Shown here: in pieces, positions 1 through 8,352 of the stretch | How positions within the stretch are numbered: position 1 is the stretch's first letter | Layout: each line of letters begins with the position of its first letter | DNA from: Butyricicoccus_A sp963601915 | Lineage (GTDB): Bacteria; Bacillota; Clostridia; Oscillospirales; Butyricicoccaceae | Direction: 5' to 3' | Length of the DNA stretch: 64,000 nucleotides | Assembly: GCA_963601915.1 (NCBI GenBank) | Contig: CAVCGL010000011.1 | Coordinates: forward strand, 20,366 to 84,365 | Translations under genes and position numbers: made by a program | The notes under the pieces: model-generated | Told to the model about the DNA's origin: nothing | Databases searched by the model: none | Seen by the model: only the letters and a program-made list of their open reading frames with translations

Positions 1-638
1 AGATGCACATGACCGATGCGTGAGCCGAACAGCTTTGCCGCCTGCACGGCATCCTCTCCGGAAAAGGTAAAATGTCCGGTGTCAAAACACAAGTAGACAT
101 ATCGCGGATCGGTGTTTTCCATCAGGCGCTTGGTCTCCTCGATCGTCTGCACGACGGTTGCCATGTGATGATGATAGCACAGCTTGAATCCACGGTCTGC
201 CGCGATTTTTCCCAGCTGATTCAAGCCCCGGCACAGCTTTTCCCATTCCTGCTCTGTGGCAACCGGCTTGTTGTCGCCAAACATGGAGCAGGTCTCGGCA
301 AACAGGCAGCGGGTCAGCTCGCAGACATTGACGCGCGATGCACCGACAGCTTCCAGAAAGTCCAAGGTTTTGACAAATTCCGCTTCATTTTCTTCATACG
401 GCTTAGAGCACAAAAAGCTGGAAAACCACTGCGAGGCAATTTTGATGCCGCGCAAATCCAAGGCGTGATTCAAAGCCGCCGGATCTGTCGGGAATTTTCC
501 GCCAACCTCTGTGCCCTGAAATCCTGCGAGAGCTGCTTCGGAAATCATCTGTTCAAAGGTCAGTTCTCCGCCCAGCTGCGGCATGTCGTCATTTGTCCAG
601 CCAATCGGCGCAATACCCAGCTTTACATTATTAAACAT
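1..638 (-). CDS. iolE: Inosose dehydratase-like sugar isomerase/epimerase (IolE family), 3' end outside window
   Basis: The frame starts at an ATG at 638 and runs leftward off the window edge with no stop, so about 212 N-terminal residues are visible. The start reads MFNNVKLGIAPIGWTNDD, the characteristic opening of myo-inosose-2 dehydratase (IolE), a TIM-barrel enzyme of the xylose-isomerase-like superfamily that dehydrates scyllo-inosose in inositol catabolism. An HHH-containing segment (CYHHHM) and a later CFDTGHF segment fit the metal-binding barrel. A GAGGAG-like site precedes the ATG. It lies 12 bp after the Gfo/Idh/MocA dehydrogenase stop, so the two are probably one operon. The IolE assignment is good; related isomerases act on other sugars, so the substrate is inferred. 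Confidence 0.85.
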   Translation of the reverse strand, partial: MFNNVKLGIAPIGWTNDDMPQLGGELTFEQMISEAALAGFQGTEVGGKFPTDPAALNHALDLRGIKIASQWFSSFLCSKPYEENEAEFVKTLDFLEAVGASRVNVCELTRCLFAETCSMFGDNKPVATEQEWEKLCRGLNQLGKIAADRGFKLCYHHHMATVVQTIEETKRLMENTDPRYVYLCFDTGHFTFSGEDAVQAAKLFGSRIGHVH

Positions 639-650
639 CGTCGTCTCCTC

Positions 651-1778
651 TCAACACTGTTCCCACTGACCGCTCTTGACCGACTTGAGCACGGCATCAA
701 TGACACCATCGACCTTTGCGCCCAGCGCAAAATCACAGAGATATTTGCCGCCGTGCAGCGCCTGCATCAGCGTGTGTGCCTGCAAGGTCTTCATGTCATC
801 AAATGCAATGGCAATACCGCCAGCTGGCTGGAACCACTTGAAGCCCTCGTGCTCCGGATTGAGCAGAACTGTGCGGAAGCCGCAGTCTCTGCCGTGGTCA
901 ACATCGGCATCCGACTTAAAGTATACCTGCACCTCACACATGCGCTCCAAATCATAGACAACCGTGCCCTCGGTGCCCTGAATCTCATAGTAGAAATAAT
1001 TTTTACGTCCGGTCGCCACACGGGAAGAAGAGAAATCACCGATAGCGCCGTTTTTATACTTGACGAGGAAGGAAATCACATCGTCATTTTCTACATGTCC
1101 CATCTCAGACGAGCCAGCCTTTACCGGACGCTCCGGAATGACAATCGACTGTACGGCCGTGACCGCTTCCATGTCGCCCAGAATCATCTGCGAGACAGAA
1201 AGCAGATGGCTGCACAGATCGCCCAGCGCACCGGAGCCTGCCAGCTTATTGATGTGTCTCCATGCCAGCGGGATTTTCGGGTCCAGCAGCATGTCCTGAT
1301 CGTATGTCGCATGGACACGCATAATCTTTCCCAGTCGGCCGGACTTGACGAGCTCTGCCACATACTGGTTTGCCGGATTCATGATGTTGGAAAAGCCGCA
1401 GTAATTGACAACGCCCTTTTCCTTTGCCAGCTGTGCCAACTCTCTGGACTGCTGTGCCGACAGACTCAGCGGCTTTTCACAGAACACATGCTTGCCATGT
1501 TCCAGCGCTGCCTTTGCCATCTCATAGTGCATACAGTTCGGCGTGGCAACATCCACCAAATCAACAGCCGGATCCGACACAACGTCGCGCCAATCCGCTG
1601 TATATCTCGCGTATCCCATCTGCTCGGCGAATTTCTGCGCCGCCTCCTCTGTGACATCGCTGACCACTTCAAACACCGGCATATCATCGCCGAAAATCAT
1701 TTTTGCGTTGTGAAATGCGGTCGTATGCGCTTTTCCCATCCAGCCGCCGCCAATCAAACCAATGCGAACCTCACTCAT
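651..1778 (-). CDS. Gfo/Idh/MocA family NAD(P)-dependent oxidoreductase
   Basis: A 375-residue protein opening MSEVRIGLIGGGWMGKAH, a Rossmann GxGxxG-type NAD(P)-binding loop. CEKPLS at about residues 94-99 is the EKP motif of the family, whose lysine lies at the active site, and a C-terminal alpha/beta substrate domain follows. The family oxidises or reduces sugars and polyols such as inositol. The start at 1778 is preferred over an upstream in-frame codon at 1817 because GGAGGAG lies six bases before it. It is followed closely by the iolE-like gene and is divergent from an AraC regulator. A role as an inositol or related polyol dehydrogenase is inferred from the neighbour; the exact substrate cannot be read from sequence. 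Confidence 0.9.
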   Translation of the reverse strand: MSEVRIGLIGGGWMGKAHTTAFHNAKMIFGDDMPVFEVVSDVTEEAAQKFAEQMGYARYTADWRDVVSDPAVDLVDVATPNCMHYEMAKAALEHGKHVFCEKPLSLSAQQSRELAQLAKEKGVVNYCGFSNIMNPANQYVAELVKSGRLGKIMRVHATYDQDMLLDPKIPLAWRHINKLAGSGALGDLCSHLLSVSQMILGDMEAVTAVQSIVIPERPVKAGSSEMGHVENDDVISFLVKYKNGAIGDFSSSRVATGRKNYFYYEIQGTEGTVVYDLERMCEVQVYFKSDADVDHGRDCGFRTVLLNPEHEGFKWFQPAGGIAIAFDDMKTLQAHTLMQALHGGKYLCDFALGAKVDGVIDAVLKSVKSGQWEQC

Positions 1779-1816
1779 GCTCTTCTCCTCCATTTGTGTT
1801 TTTTCAAAACATTTCA

Positions 1817-1958
1817 TATCAAAAAATTTTGATACTTGTTATTTTCTCACGATAAAAAACGTGTTGATTTCTGCGTTTTTCTCGTTCTCAACCCTGTGAT
1901 GCTATGATATACTATTTGCAAAGCAACTTCACTGTATTTTCTTGATAAAAAATATCAA
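1817..1958. promoter_or_regulatory. Divergent regulatory region with two TATCAA/TTGATA palindromes
   Basis: The spacer between the dehydrogenase and the AraC gene is very AT-rich. It holds TATCAAAAAATTTTGATA, a perfect palindrome, at 1817-1834, and TTGATA-N5-TATCAA at 1942-1958. The two sites flank the region from which both transcripts must start. The shared arms suggest two copies of one operator, probably for the adjacent regulator, but this is inference. Confidence 0.45.
1905..1913 (+). promoter_or_regulatory. Extended -10 promoter for the AraC gene
   Basis: TG-N-TATACT with TATACT at 1908-1913, about 77 bases before the AraC start. There is no good -35 box (TCTCAA at 17 bp spacing). The second palindrome (1942-1958) would lie in the transcribed leader. 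Confidence 0.45.
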
Positions 1959-1989
1959 AAAATAATACTCTTTGAGAGGATGATCTTGT

Positions 1990-2838
1990 ATGCGCATCGA
2001 TGCTGGTATTTTGCCGGATTCCGTTCGTTTCTTTCATGAGCCGGATGCATTTACCGAACAGACCCTCTACCACACGCCGCATGTCGGTGTCTATCACTGC
2101 GACCGCCAATACAGCTTTGCCCGCGCCGGAGAAACCTGCGTGGCGATCTGTCAGGCAATTTTTGTCGATCACGGTGCTTTGACGGTTCGCTATCGCGGGC
2201 AGGAAACCACCGCCTATCCCGGTATGCTGATTCTGCTCGACTGCCGAGAACCGCATGAATACTTTGCCGTCTCTTCGGAAATCCGTTTTCGTTGGTTTCA
2301 TATCGTCGGGTCCTGCAGCTTTTCCTATGTCGCCCACATCATAGACTCTCACGGATTTGTCATACAAACCGCCAAAAATGCCGACATAGAGCGATTCTGT
2401 GCGCAAATCATCACGGATGCCAAGCAGGACGGCAACATATATCGCGTATCCGCGCATGTCGAGCAGTTGCTTGCCGGTCTCGCGTCTCTCGCCGTGGAGA
2501 CAAAGCCTGACGCCATGGAGCAGGCGATGCTGGATTCCGCACAATATATTGAAGCGCATTATGCAGAGAAAGAGGCAAAAATTCCCGCGCTCGCTTCCCG
2601 CGCCGCCCTGAGCACCTGCTATTATCTGCGCAAGTTCAAAGAATATCATGGCGTCACGCCGCATCAGTATTTACAGTCCGTTCGCCTGCGCGCCGCCAAA
2701 GAGCAGCTCACAGTGACCTCGCACAGCATCGAGCAGATCGCTGAGGACTGCGGATTTTGCAGCACCTCTCATTTTATTATGGCCTTCCGCAAAAGCACCG
2801 GTCTGACCCCGCTTCAGTTCCGAATTCTTTGGAAATAA
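1990..2838 (+). CDS. AraC-family transcriptional regulator
   Basis: A 282-residue protein with an N-terminal cupin-like sensing half (about 1-170) and a C-terminal double helix-turn-helix of the AraC/XylS type (about 185-282). The signature runs through YYLRKFKEYHGVTPHQYL, then IEQIAEDCGF and FIMAFRKSTGLTPLQF. GAGAGGA lies nine bases before the ATG. It is divergent from the Gfo/Idh-iolE genes and directly upstream of an SSF symporter. It therefore probably senses the sugar or polyol handled by these genes and activates them; the ligand is unknown. Nearby inverted-repeat sites on both sides of the gene are candidate operators. Confidence 0.93.
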   Translation: MRIDAGILPDSVRFFHEPDAFTEQTLYHTPHVGVYHCDRQYSFARAGETCVAICQAIFVDHGALTVRYRGQETTAYPGMLILLDCREPHEYFAVSSEIRFRWFHIVGSCSFSYVAHIIDSHGFVIQTAKNADIERFCAQIITDAKQDGNIYRVSAHVEQLLAGLASLAVETKPDAMEQAMLDSAQYIEAHYAEKEAKIPALASRAALSTCYYLRKFKEYHGVTPHQYLQSVRLRAAKEQLTVTSHSIEQIAEDCGFCSTSHFIMAFRKSTGLTPLQFRILWK

Positions 2839-2849
2839 CCGCTTTTCTA

Positions 2850-2923
2850 TTGACTTTATCGCTTTTATGTGATAAAGTATGTATCGTGCAGATACTTTAT
2901 TTATTAAAAGCGTCAAAGTATCT
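2850..2923 (+). promoter_or_regulatory. Symporter promoter with an array of ACTTTATC/GATAAAGT half-sites
   Basis: TTGACT (2850-2855)-N17-TAAAGT (2873-2878) forms a SigA-like promoter. A perfect inverted repeat, ACTTTATC (2853-2860) and GATAAAGT (2871-2878), sits exactly on the two boxes. ATAAAGTAT (2872-2880) pairs again with ATACTTTAT (2892-2900), and AGATACTTT (2890-2898) with AAAGTATCT (2915-2923). ACTTTAT recurs directly 41 bp apart, close to four helical turns. This looks like a multi-site operator for the AraC regulator just upstream (inference). Confidence 0.6.
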
Positions 2924-2953
2924 GTTCTATGTTTCACAAAGGAAGGTTTACGT

Positions 2954-4486
2954 ATGAAACTGATTGTTCTACTCGTGTACTTTGCCGTGCTCATTGGCAT
3001 CGGCTTGTACTGCCGTCGGCACGCGACGGATGTCAACGGCTTCGTCCTCGGTGGACGCTCGGTCGGCCCGTGGCTGACCGCATTTGCTTACGGTACCTCG
3101 TATTTTTCCGCTGTTATCTTTGTCGGCTACGCCGGTCAGTTCGGCTGGAAATACGGCATCGCTTCGACATGGATCGGTATCGGCAATGCGTTAATCGGTT
3201 CGCTGCTCGCTTGGGTCGTTCTTGGACGCCGCACGCGCATCATGACACAGCATTTGGATTCCGCAACGATGCCGGCATTCTTCGGCTCTCGCTTTGACAG
3301 CAAGGCGCTCAAGGTTGGCTCCTCGGCGATTATCTTTGTGTTCCTGATTCCGTACACCGCTTCGCTGTACAACGGTCTGTCCCGCCTGTTCGGCATGGCA
3401 TTTAACATTGATTACACCGTCTGTATCGTCCTCATGGCGATTTTGACCGCGATTTATGTTATCGCTGGCGGCTACATGGCAACAGCCATCAATGACTTTA
3501 TTCAGGGCATCATCATGCTGTTTGGCATTGTGATTATTATCGCCGCTGTGCTGCTGAGCAAGGGCGGCTTTATGGAAGCGGTCAACGGTCTGGCACAGGT
3601 TTCCGATCCGGCAGCTTCTACCCAGCCGGGTGTCTTTGCTTCGTTCTTCGGCCCTGACCCGCTCAATCTGCTCGGCGTTGTCATCCTGACTAGCCTTGGC
3701 ACCTGGGGTCTGCCGCAGATGGTGCAGAAGTTCTATGCCATCAAGGACGAATCCTCGATTCACAAGGGTTCTGTCATTTCCACCCTGTTCGCGCTGGTTG
3801 TCTCCGGCGGCTGCTACTTCTTGGGCGGTTTTGGTCGTCTGTTCTCGGATCAGGTCAATATCGAAGCAGATGGCTTTGATTCTATCATTCCGACCATGCT
3901 TTCCAATTTGGCACCGATTCTCATTGCGTTGGTTGTCATCTTGGTTTTGTCCGCGTCTATGTCTACGCTGTCCTCTCTGGTTATCGCGTCCAGCTCGACG
4001 CTGACGATTGATTTCCTCGGCGGCACGTTTATGAAGAACATGAGCCAGCGCAAGCTGCTCGTCACGATTCGCGTCTTTATCTTTGTATTTATTGCCATCT
4101 CTGCGGTGATTGCCATTGTCCAGTACAAGAGCAATGTCACCTTTATTGCACAGCTGATGGGCATCTCGTGGGGTGCTCTGGCGGGCGCATTCCTTGCACC
4201 GTTCCTGTACGGTCTGTACTGGAAGCGCACCAGCCGTCTGGCGTGCTGGGTATGCTTCATCTTCGGCTGCGGTCTGATGATTGCAAACATGCTGTTCCGC
4301 ACCAGCTTCCCGACTCTGCTTCAGTCCCCGATTAACTGCGGCGCTGTCGCTATGATCGTCGGCTTGATTCTGGTTCCGGTCATCAGCCTGATTTCTCCGG
4401 CACCGAAAAAGGAAATTGTAGACGATGCGTTCTCCTGCTACGACAAGGAGACCACCGTTCCGCAGAAAACCGCACTGGGAAAATAA
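2954..4486 (+). CDS. Sodium:solute symporter (SSF family)
   Basis: A 510-residue, very hydrophobic protein with about 13 predicted membrane segments. The start reads MKLIVLLVYFAVLIGIGLY, followed by a GGRSVGPWLTAFAYGTSYFS segment typical of TM1-TM2 in the PutP/SGLT-like SSF family, which imports sugars, amino acids or organic acids with sodium. The ATG at 2954 is chosen over an upstream frame start because AAAGGAAGG sits just before it and the longer version would begin inside the promoter region. It has its own regulated promoter and a strong terminator at 4503, so it is monocistronic. Context suggests import of the sugar or polyol broken down by the divergent genes; the substrate is inferred. 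Confidence 0.92.
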   Translation: MKLIVLLVYFAVLIGIGLYCRRHATDVNGFVLGGRSVGPWLTAFAYGTSYFSAVIFVGYAGQFGWKYGIASTWIGIGNALIGSLLAWVVLGRRTRIMTQHLDSATMPAFFGSRFDSKALKVGSSAIIFVFLIPYTASLYNGLSRLFGMAFNIDYTVCIVLMAILTAIYVIAGGYMATAINDFIQGIIMLFGIVIIIAAVLLSKGGFMEAVNGLAQVSDPAASTQPGVFASFFGPDPLNLLGVVILTSLGTWGLPQMVQKFYAIKDESSIHKGSVISTLFALVVSGGCYFLGGFGRLFSDQVNIEADGFDSIIPTMLSNLAPILIALVVILVLSASMSTLSSLVIASSSTLTIDFLGGTFMKNMSQRKLLVTIRVFIFVFIAISAVIAIVQYKSNVTFIAQLMGISWGALAGAFLAPFLYGLYWKRTSRLACWVCFIFGCGLMIANMLFRTSFPTLLQSPINCGAVAMIVGLILVPVISLISPAPKKEIVDDAFSCYDKETTVPQKTALGK

Positions 4487-4502
4487 TCTATGACATTTTG
4501 CC

Positions 4503-4538
4503 AAGCCGTACTCTTCGCGAGTGCGGCTTGTTTTTTTT
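4503..4538 (+). terminator. Rho-independent terminator of the symporter gene
   Basis: An 11-bp stem (one G-U pair) with a five-base loop, followed by eight T residues, 17 bases after the symporter stop. Confidence 0.9.
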
Positions 4539-4621
4539 GCCGCATAAATATGCACGCAAAATTCCCTCTGCACCCGCTGCATTTTTGTTGATGTTTATAT
4601 CTAACAGGAGGCGGGCAATCA

Positions 4622-4630
4622 TGTTATACT
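4622..4630 (+). promoter_or_regulatory. Extended -10 promoter
   Basis: TG-T-TATACT with TATACT at 4625-4630, 40 bases before the next gene. The -35 position (4602-4607, TAACAG) is poor, as expected for an extended -10 promoter. CTAACA (4601-4606) and TGTTAG (4636-4641) form a flanking inverted repeat. Confidence 0.5.
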
Positions 4631-4670
4631 AGACATGTTAGGCACATCATATATTAGGAGGTTTTATCCC

Positions 4671-5357
4671 ATGCCAATTTCATCGGAAACATTGAAACGT
4701 TACGCAGTATGTATCTTGGGCCTGTTCTTCTCGGCGCAGGGCGTTGCGATTACAAAGCTGGGCGCATTGGGCGTTTCCCCGATTTCCTCGGTCGCCAATG
4801 TCATGAGCCTGCGTTTACCGGCGCTGTCCCTCGGCAACTGGCTGATTATCTGGAACTGCGTTTTGATTCTCGGTCAGATTCTCATTCTGCGCCGCAAATT
4901 CCAGCCGATTCAGCTGCTTCAGATTCCACTGTCTTTCCTCTTTGGTTATTTTACAGACTTCGGTATGTGGGCGTTCTCTTGGGCTTCTCCGGAGCTGTAT
5001 CCGCTGCGTCTGGTCAACATCTGCTGCGGCACGATCATTCTGGGTTTTGGCATTGCGCTGTGTGTCATTGCCAACGCGGTCATGAATTCCGGTGAAGCAT
5101 TTGTCAAGGCAATTTCTGACACCACCCGCAAGGATTTCGGCACACTGAAAATCTGCTTTGATGTCAGCTGCGTCGTGATCGCACTGGTTCTGTCTTTGGT
5201 TTTCTTTGACTTTACCATTCAGGGCACCCGCGAGGGCACACTGATTGCCGCTCTGTGCACCGGTATGGTCATCAAGTTCTTCACGCCGCGTCTGCGTCAG
5301 CCGCTGGAGCGCTTCATTGGCTGCCATCACGCCCGCCAAGAGGAATTTTCCGCATGA
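4671..5357 (+). CDS. YczE-like integral membrane protein (YitT/DUF6198 group)
   Basis: A 228-residue protein with five to six hydrophobic segments. The pattern GLFFSAQGVAITKLGALGVSPISS near the N-terminus and FGIALCVIANAVMNSGEAF in the middle match the YczE/YitT-type membrane protein family, whose biochemical role is not established. AGGAGG lies nine bases before the ATG. The stop overlaps the start of the downstream hydrolase gene (ATGA), indicating translational coupling. A transport or signalling role in the membrane is possible but unproven. Clear homology of type, unknown function. Confidence 0.82.
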   Translation: MPISSETLKRYAVCILGLFFSAQGVAITKLGALGVSPISSVANVMSLRLPALSLGNWLIIWNCVLILGQILILRRKFQPIQLLQIPLSFLFGYFTDFGMWAFSWASPELYPLRLVNICCGTIILGFGIALCVIANAVMNSGEAFVKAISDTTRKDFGTLKICFDVSCVVIALVLSLVFFDFTIQGTREGTLIAALCTGMVIKFFTPRLRQPLERFIGCHHARQEEFSA

Positions 5358-6202
5358 TTATTGATTTTCACACCCATACCTTCCCTGCCAAAATTGCCGG
5401 TTCTGTCATTGCCCATCTGCAAAGCAAATCGCGTTCTATGGCGTTTACCGACGCCACCAACAACGGCCTGCGCCGCTCCATGGACAACGCCGGTGTTGAT
5501 CTGTCGATTCTGCTACCGGTCATGATCAATACGCATCAGGTGCCCAAGCTCAACGAGCTTGCCGCCCGGACCAACGAGCATTGGGAAGAAACTGGCCTGC
5601 TGTCGTTCGGCGGTATGCATCCGGAATACACCAATTATAAAGAGGAGTTGCGGCATGTTGCGGACATGGGCATCAAGGGCATCAAGCTGCATCCGGCATA
5701 TCAAGGCTATGACTTTGATGACATTCGCTATCTGCGCATCATCGACAAGGCAACGGAATTGGGACTGATCGTTCTGACACACGCCGGTATCGACATCGGC
5801 ATTCCGGAACACAACTACTGCTCAACCGCGCACATTCGCCACGTAATGCAGGAAGTTGCACCGGACAAGCTGGTTCTCGCTCACATGGGCGGCTGGCAGG
5901 GATGGCGCGATGTTGCGAACAATCTTGCCGGTTTGCCGCTGTATTATGACACCGCATTTGCGATGGGCGATATTCTTCCTGCACCAAACACCACGCGCGC
6001 AGAAGAAGAATCGCACAACATGAACAAGCAGCAATTCACCTTCCTTGCGCACACGCTGGGAACCGACAAATTGTTGTTTGCCACCGATTGCCCGTGGAGC
6101 AGTCAGTCGGAATCCCTGCAATTCCTCCGTGACTGCGAATTTACCCAGCAGGAGCTGGCAGATATTTTAGGAAACAACGCACAAAAGCTGTTGAAAATTT
6201 AA
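5354..6202 (+). CDS. Metal-dependent hydrolase/decarboxylase of the amidohydrolase superfamily (ACMSD-like)
   Basis: A 282-residue TIM-barrel protein beginning MIIDFHTHTFP, giving the HxH metal ligands. KLHPAYQG, LTHAGID and LAHMGGW follow in order with further histidines, and a late ATDCPWS supplies the conserved aspartate. This order matches amidohydrolase family 2 (aminocarboxymuconate-semialdehyde decarboxylase type), which hydrolyses or decarboxylates small cyclic or unsaturated acids. The start overlaps the YczE-like stop by four bases (ATGA). A longer in-frame start at 5255 is rejected because it lies deep inside the upstream gene. The substrate is unknown; coupling to the membrane protein suggests a joint import-and-process function (inference). 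Confidence 0.9.
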   Translation: MIIDFHTHTFPAKIAGSVIAHLQSKSRSMAFTDATNNGLRRSMDNAGVDLSILLPVMINTHQVPKLNELAARTNEHWEETGLLSFGGMHPEYTNYKEELRHVADMGIKGIKLHPAYQGYDFDDIRYLRIIDKATELGLIVLTHAGIDIGIPEHNYCSTAHIRHVMQEVAPDKLVLAHMGGWQGWRDVANNLAGLPLYYDTAFAMGDILPAPNTTRAEEESHNMNKQQFTFLAHTLGTDKLLFATDCPWSSQSESLQFLRDCEFTQQELADILGNNAQKLLKI

Positions 6203-6213
6203 TTTGCGCATGA

Positions 6214-6247
6214 AAAATCCCGTCTTTCGCGTGAAAGACGGGATTTT
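6214..6247. terminator. Bidirectional Rho-independent terminator
   Basis: A perfect 15-bp stem with a GCGT loop and T-rich tail on both strands, between the convergent hydrolase and phenylacetate-CoA ligase genes; it can serve both. Confidence 0.92.
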
Positions 6248-6264
6248 GTTATTCTATAAGCAGC

Positions 6265-7572
6265 TTAGCTCTTGAACAGATTGCGCTTGTCGATAATACG
6301 AACAGCCTTTCCCTCGCTACGCGCGATTGCCTTCGGCGGCAGCAGCTTGACATCAACCTTGATGCCGAGCATTGCCTTGAGAGCGGCAACCAGCTTCTTC
6401 TCGCGCTCTGCGTCGGAAATCTTCAGGTCATTGAACATCTCCAAAGACATCTCGACATTGACTTCAATCGTATCGCTGTTGTTGACACGATCGACAATCA
6501 GCTCATAGTTTGCCGGATAGCCTTCGTTGAGCAGAACCGTCTCAATCTGGGACGGGAAGACATTGACGCCCTTGACAACCATCATATCATCGCTGCGGCC
6601 GAGCGGCTTGGACATGCGGATGTGCGTGCGTCCGCACGAGCACTTTTTGCGCGACAAAATGCAAATATCACGGGTGCGATAGCGCATCAGCGGGAATGCT
6701 TCCTTGGTCAGACAGGTGAATACCAGTTCACCGCGCTCACCATCCGGCAGCACCTCACCGGTGTTTGGGTCAATGATCTCTGCAATGAAGTGATCCTCAT
6801 TGACATGCATACCGTTCTGCTCCTCGCACTCGAAGGAAACGCCCGGGCCGGAAATCTCGGTCAGGCCGTAAATGTCATACGCCTTGATGCCGAGGCTCTC
6901 TTCAATGCTGTGTCGCATCTCTTCCGTCCATGCCTCTGCGCCGAAAATGCCTGCCTTGAGCTTGATTTTATCGCGCAGACCGCGTTCGTTGACGCTCTCG
7001 CCCAGATACGCGGCATACGACGGCGTGCAGCACAAAATTGTGGAGCCAAGATCCGTCATAAATTGCAGCTGACGCTCGGTGTTGCCGGACGACATCGGCA
7101 GAGTCAAACAGCCGACCTTATGCGCGCCGCCGTTTAGACCCGCACCGCCGGTAAACAAACCATAGCCATAGGCAACGTGGCAGACATCTTCATCCGATCC
7201 GCCTGCTGCGACAATCGCACGGGCGCAGCATTCCTCCCACAGATCAATGTCATGCTGGGTGTAGAACGCAACGACGCGGCGGCCTGTCGTGCCGCTGGTG
7301 GACTGGATGCGCACGCATTCCTTGAGCGGCTTGGCCAGCAGACCATACGGATACTGATCCTTCAGGTCATCCTTGGTGATAAACGGCAGCAGATGCAGAT
7401 CCTCAATGCCGTGAATGTCCTCCGGCTTGACGCCTGCCTCGTCCATCTTGCCTCGGTAAAATTCTACATTGTCATATACATACTTGACCTGTGCGACCAG
7501 CCGCTCGCTCTGCAGTGCCTGCAGCTGGTCAACCGGCATCGTCTCAATTTCCGGCTGATAATACTTGCTCAT
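6265..7572 (-). CDS. paaK: Phenylacetate-CoA ligase family protein
   Basis: A 435-residue adenylate-forming enzyme. It has the P-loop-like TSGTTGRRV at about residues 92-100, YGLTEISGPG near 240, and a C-terminal lid domain with VVKGVNVFPSQIE. Length and motifs match PaaK, which makes phenylacetyl-CoA from phenylacetate, CoA and ATP. In anaerobes that carry indolepyruvate oxidoreductase beside such a ligase, the pair is thought to release arylacetates from aryl-CoA with ATP formation, or to activate them. It follows iorA-iorB in the same direction after a 191-bp gap with hairpins. AAGGAG lies 11 bases before the ATG. The aryl substrate is inferred from the neighbours. Confidence 0.92.
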   Translation of the reverse strand: MSKYYQPEIETMPVDQLQALQSERLVAQVKYVYDNVEFYRGKMDEAGVKPEDIHGIEDLHLLPFITKDDLKDQYPYGLLAKPLKECVRIQSTSGTTGRRVVAFYTQHDIDLWEECCARAIVAAGGSDEDVCHVAYGYGLFTGGAGLNGGAHKVGCLTLPMSSGNTERQLQFMTDLGSTILCCTPSYAAYLGESVNERGLRDKIKLKAGIFGAEAWTEEMRHSIEESLGIKAYDIYGLTEISGPGVSFECEEQNGMHVNEDHFIAEIIDPNTGEVLPDGERGELVFTCLTKEAFPLMRYRTRDICILSRKKCSCGRTHIRMSKPLGRSDDMMVVKGVNVFPSQIETVLLNEGYPANYELIVDRVNNSDTIEVNVEMSLEMFNDLKISDAEREKKLVAALKAMLGIKVDVKLLPPKAIARSEGKAVRIIDKRNLFKS

Positions 7573-7763
7573 TTCCCATTAAACTCCTTGTTTTCGCATG
7601 AAATCAATCCTTCCCCGCTGCGCTTTCCTTCCGAAAAGGTGCTGCAGCGGGGACTTTGTTCTGATTTCTACAGAGAGCCTGCCTGCTCTCCGATTGAACT
7701 GCGTCTCTCTGAGGGACATTCCTCGTGCCCCTGCTCCCTGAGAGGGATTTCTCCCAAATGTAT
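7573..7763 (-). other. Structured spacer between iorB and the paaK-like gene
   Basis: This 191-bp spacer holds several inverted repeats. CCCCGCTGC (7613-7621) pairs with GCAGCGGGG (7644-7652), GAGAGC pairs with GCTCTC near 7680-7697, and GAGGGA/TCCCTC-type repeats occur at 7710-7750. None has a clear T-tract in the leftward direction, so it is not a simple terminator. Processing, attenuation, or a decayed relative of the repeat family at 50.9 kb are possible. Confidence 0.4.
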
Positions 7764-8339
7764 TTATCTCTCTACTCTTCCGAGATGGAAAGCCTTTTTA
7801 TTCAGCTCCAGGAACTTCGCCGGAACACTTGCTTCCAGTGCATCCAGCCAAGCCTGCTCGCTGATCTGATCGAAATAACGGGACAATCTGCCCATCAGCG
7901 CGATGTTAACCGCCTTTGCAGAGCCTGCCTCGGTAGCAATTGCCAAGGCATCCATGGCATCAACCTTTGCGCCCAGCGCTTCCATCTTCTCTACCAAATC
8001 AGACGGATACTGTGCGGCACCGGTGATAACCGGCATCGGATCGATTTCCTGCGTGTTGACGATAACGCGTCCGCCCGGCTTGAGGTATTCCATCCAACGG
8101 GCAGCCTCCAGCTTCTCAAACGAAACGATAAAATCCGCTTCGCCCTTGTCAATAATCGGGGAATACACGTGATCGCCAAAGCGAACATAGGTGACTACGC
8201 TGCCGCCGCGCTGGCTCATGCCGTGCACTTCGGAAACCTTTACATCATAATTCTGGTCGAGCAGCAGACGTCCGAGCAGCTTACTTGCCAACAGGGAGCC
8301 CTGACCGCCGACACCTACAATCATTACATTCGTTGTCAT
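7764..8339 (-). CDS. iorB: Indolepyruvate ferredoxin oxidoreductase, beta subunit
   Basis: A 191-residue subunit of the pyruvate ferredoxin oxidoreductase gamma-domain type. It opens TTNVMIVGVGGQGSLLASKL, with the GxGGQG motif typical of this fold, and HGMSQRGGSVVTYVRFG follows at about residues 39-55. With IorA it oxidatively decarboxylates indolepyruvate and other arylpyruvates to aryl-CoA and CO2, reducing ferredoxin. GGAGG precedes the ATG. It lies 13 bp after iorA in the same operon. Family and pairing are clear; the preferred arylpyruvate is not shown by sequence. Confidence 0.95.
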   Translation of the reverse strand: MTTNVMIVGVGGQGSLLASKLLGRLLLDQNYDVKVSEVHGMSQRGGSVVTYVRFGDHVYSPIIDKGEADFIVSFEKLEAARWMEYLKPGGRVIVNTQEIDPMPVITGAAQYPSDLVEKMEALGAKVDAMDALAIATEAGSAKAVNIALMGRLSRYFDQISEQAWLDALEASVPAKFLELNKKAFHLGRVER

Positions 8340-8352
8340 GTTCAGTACCTCC

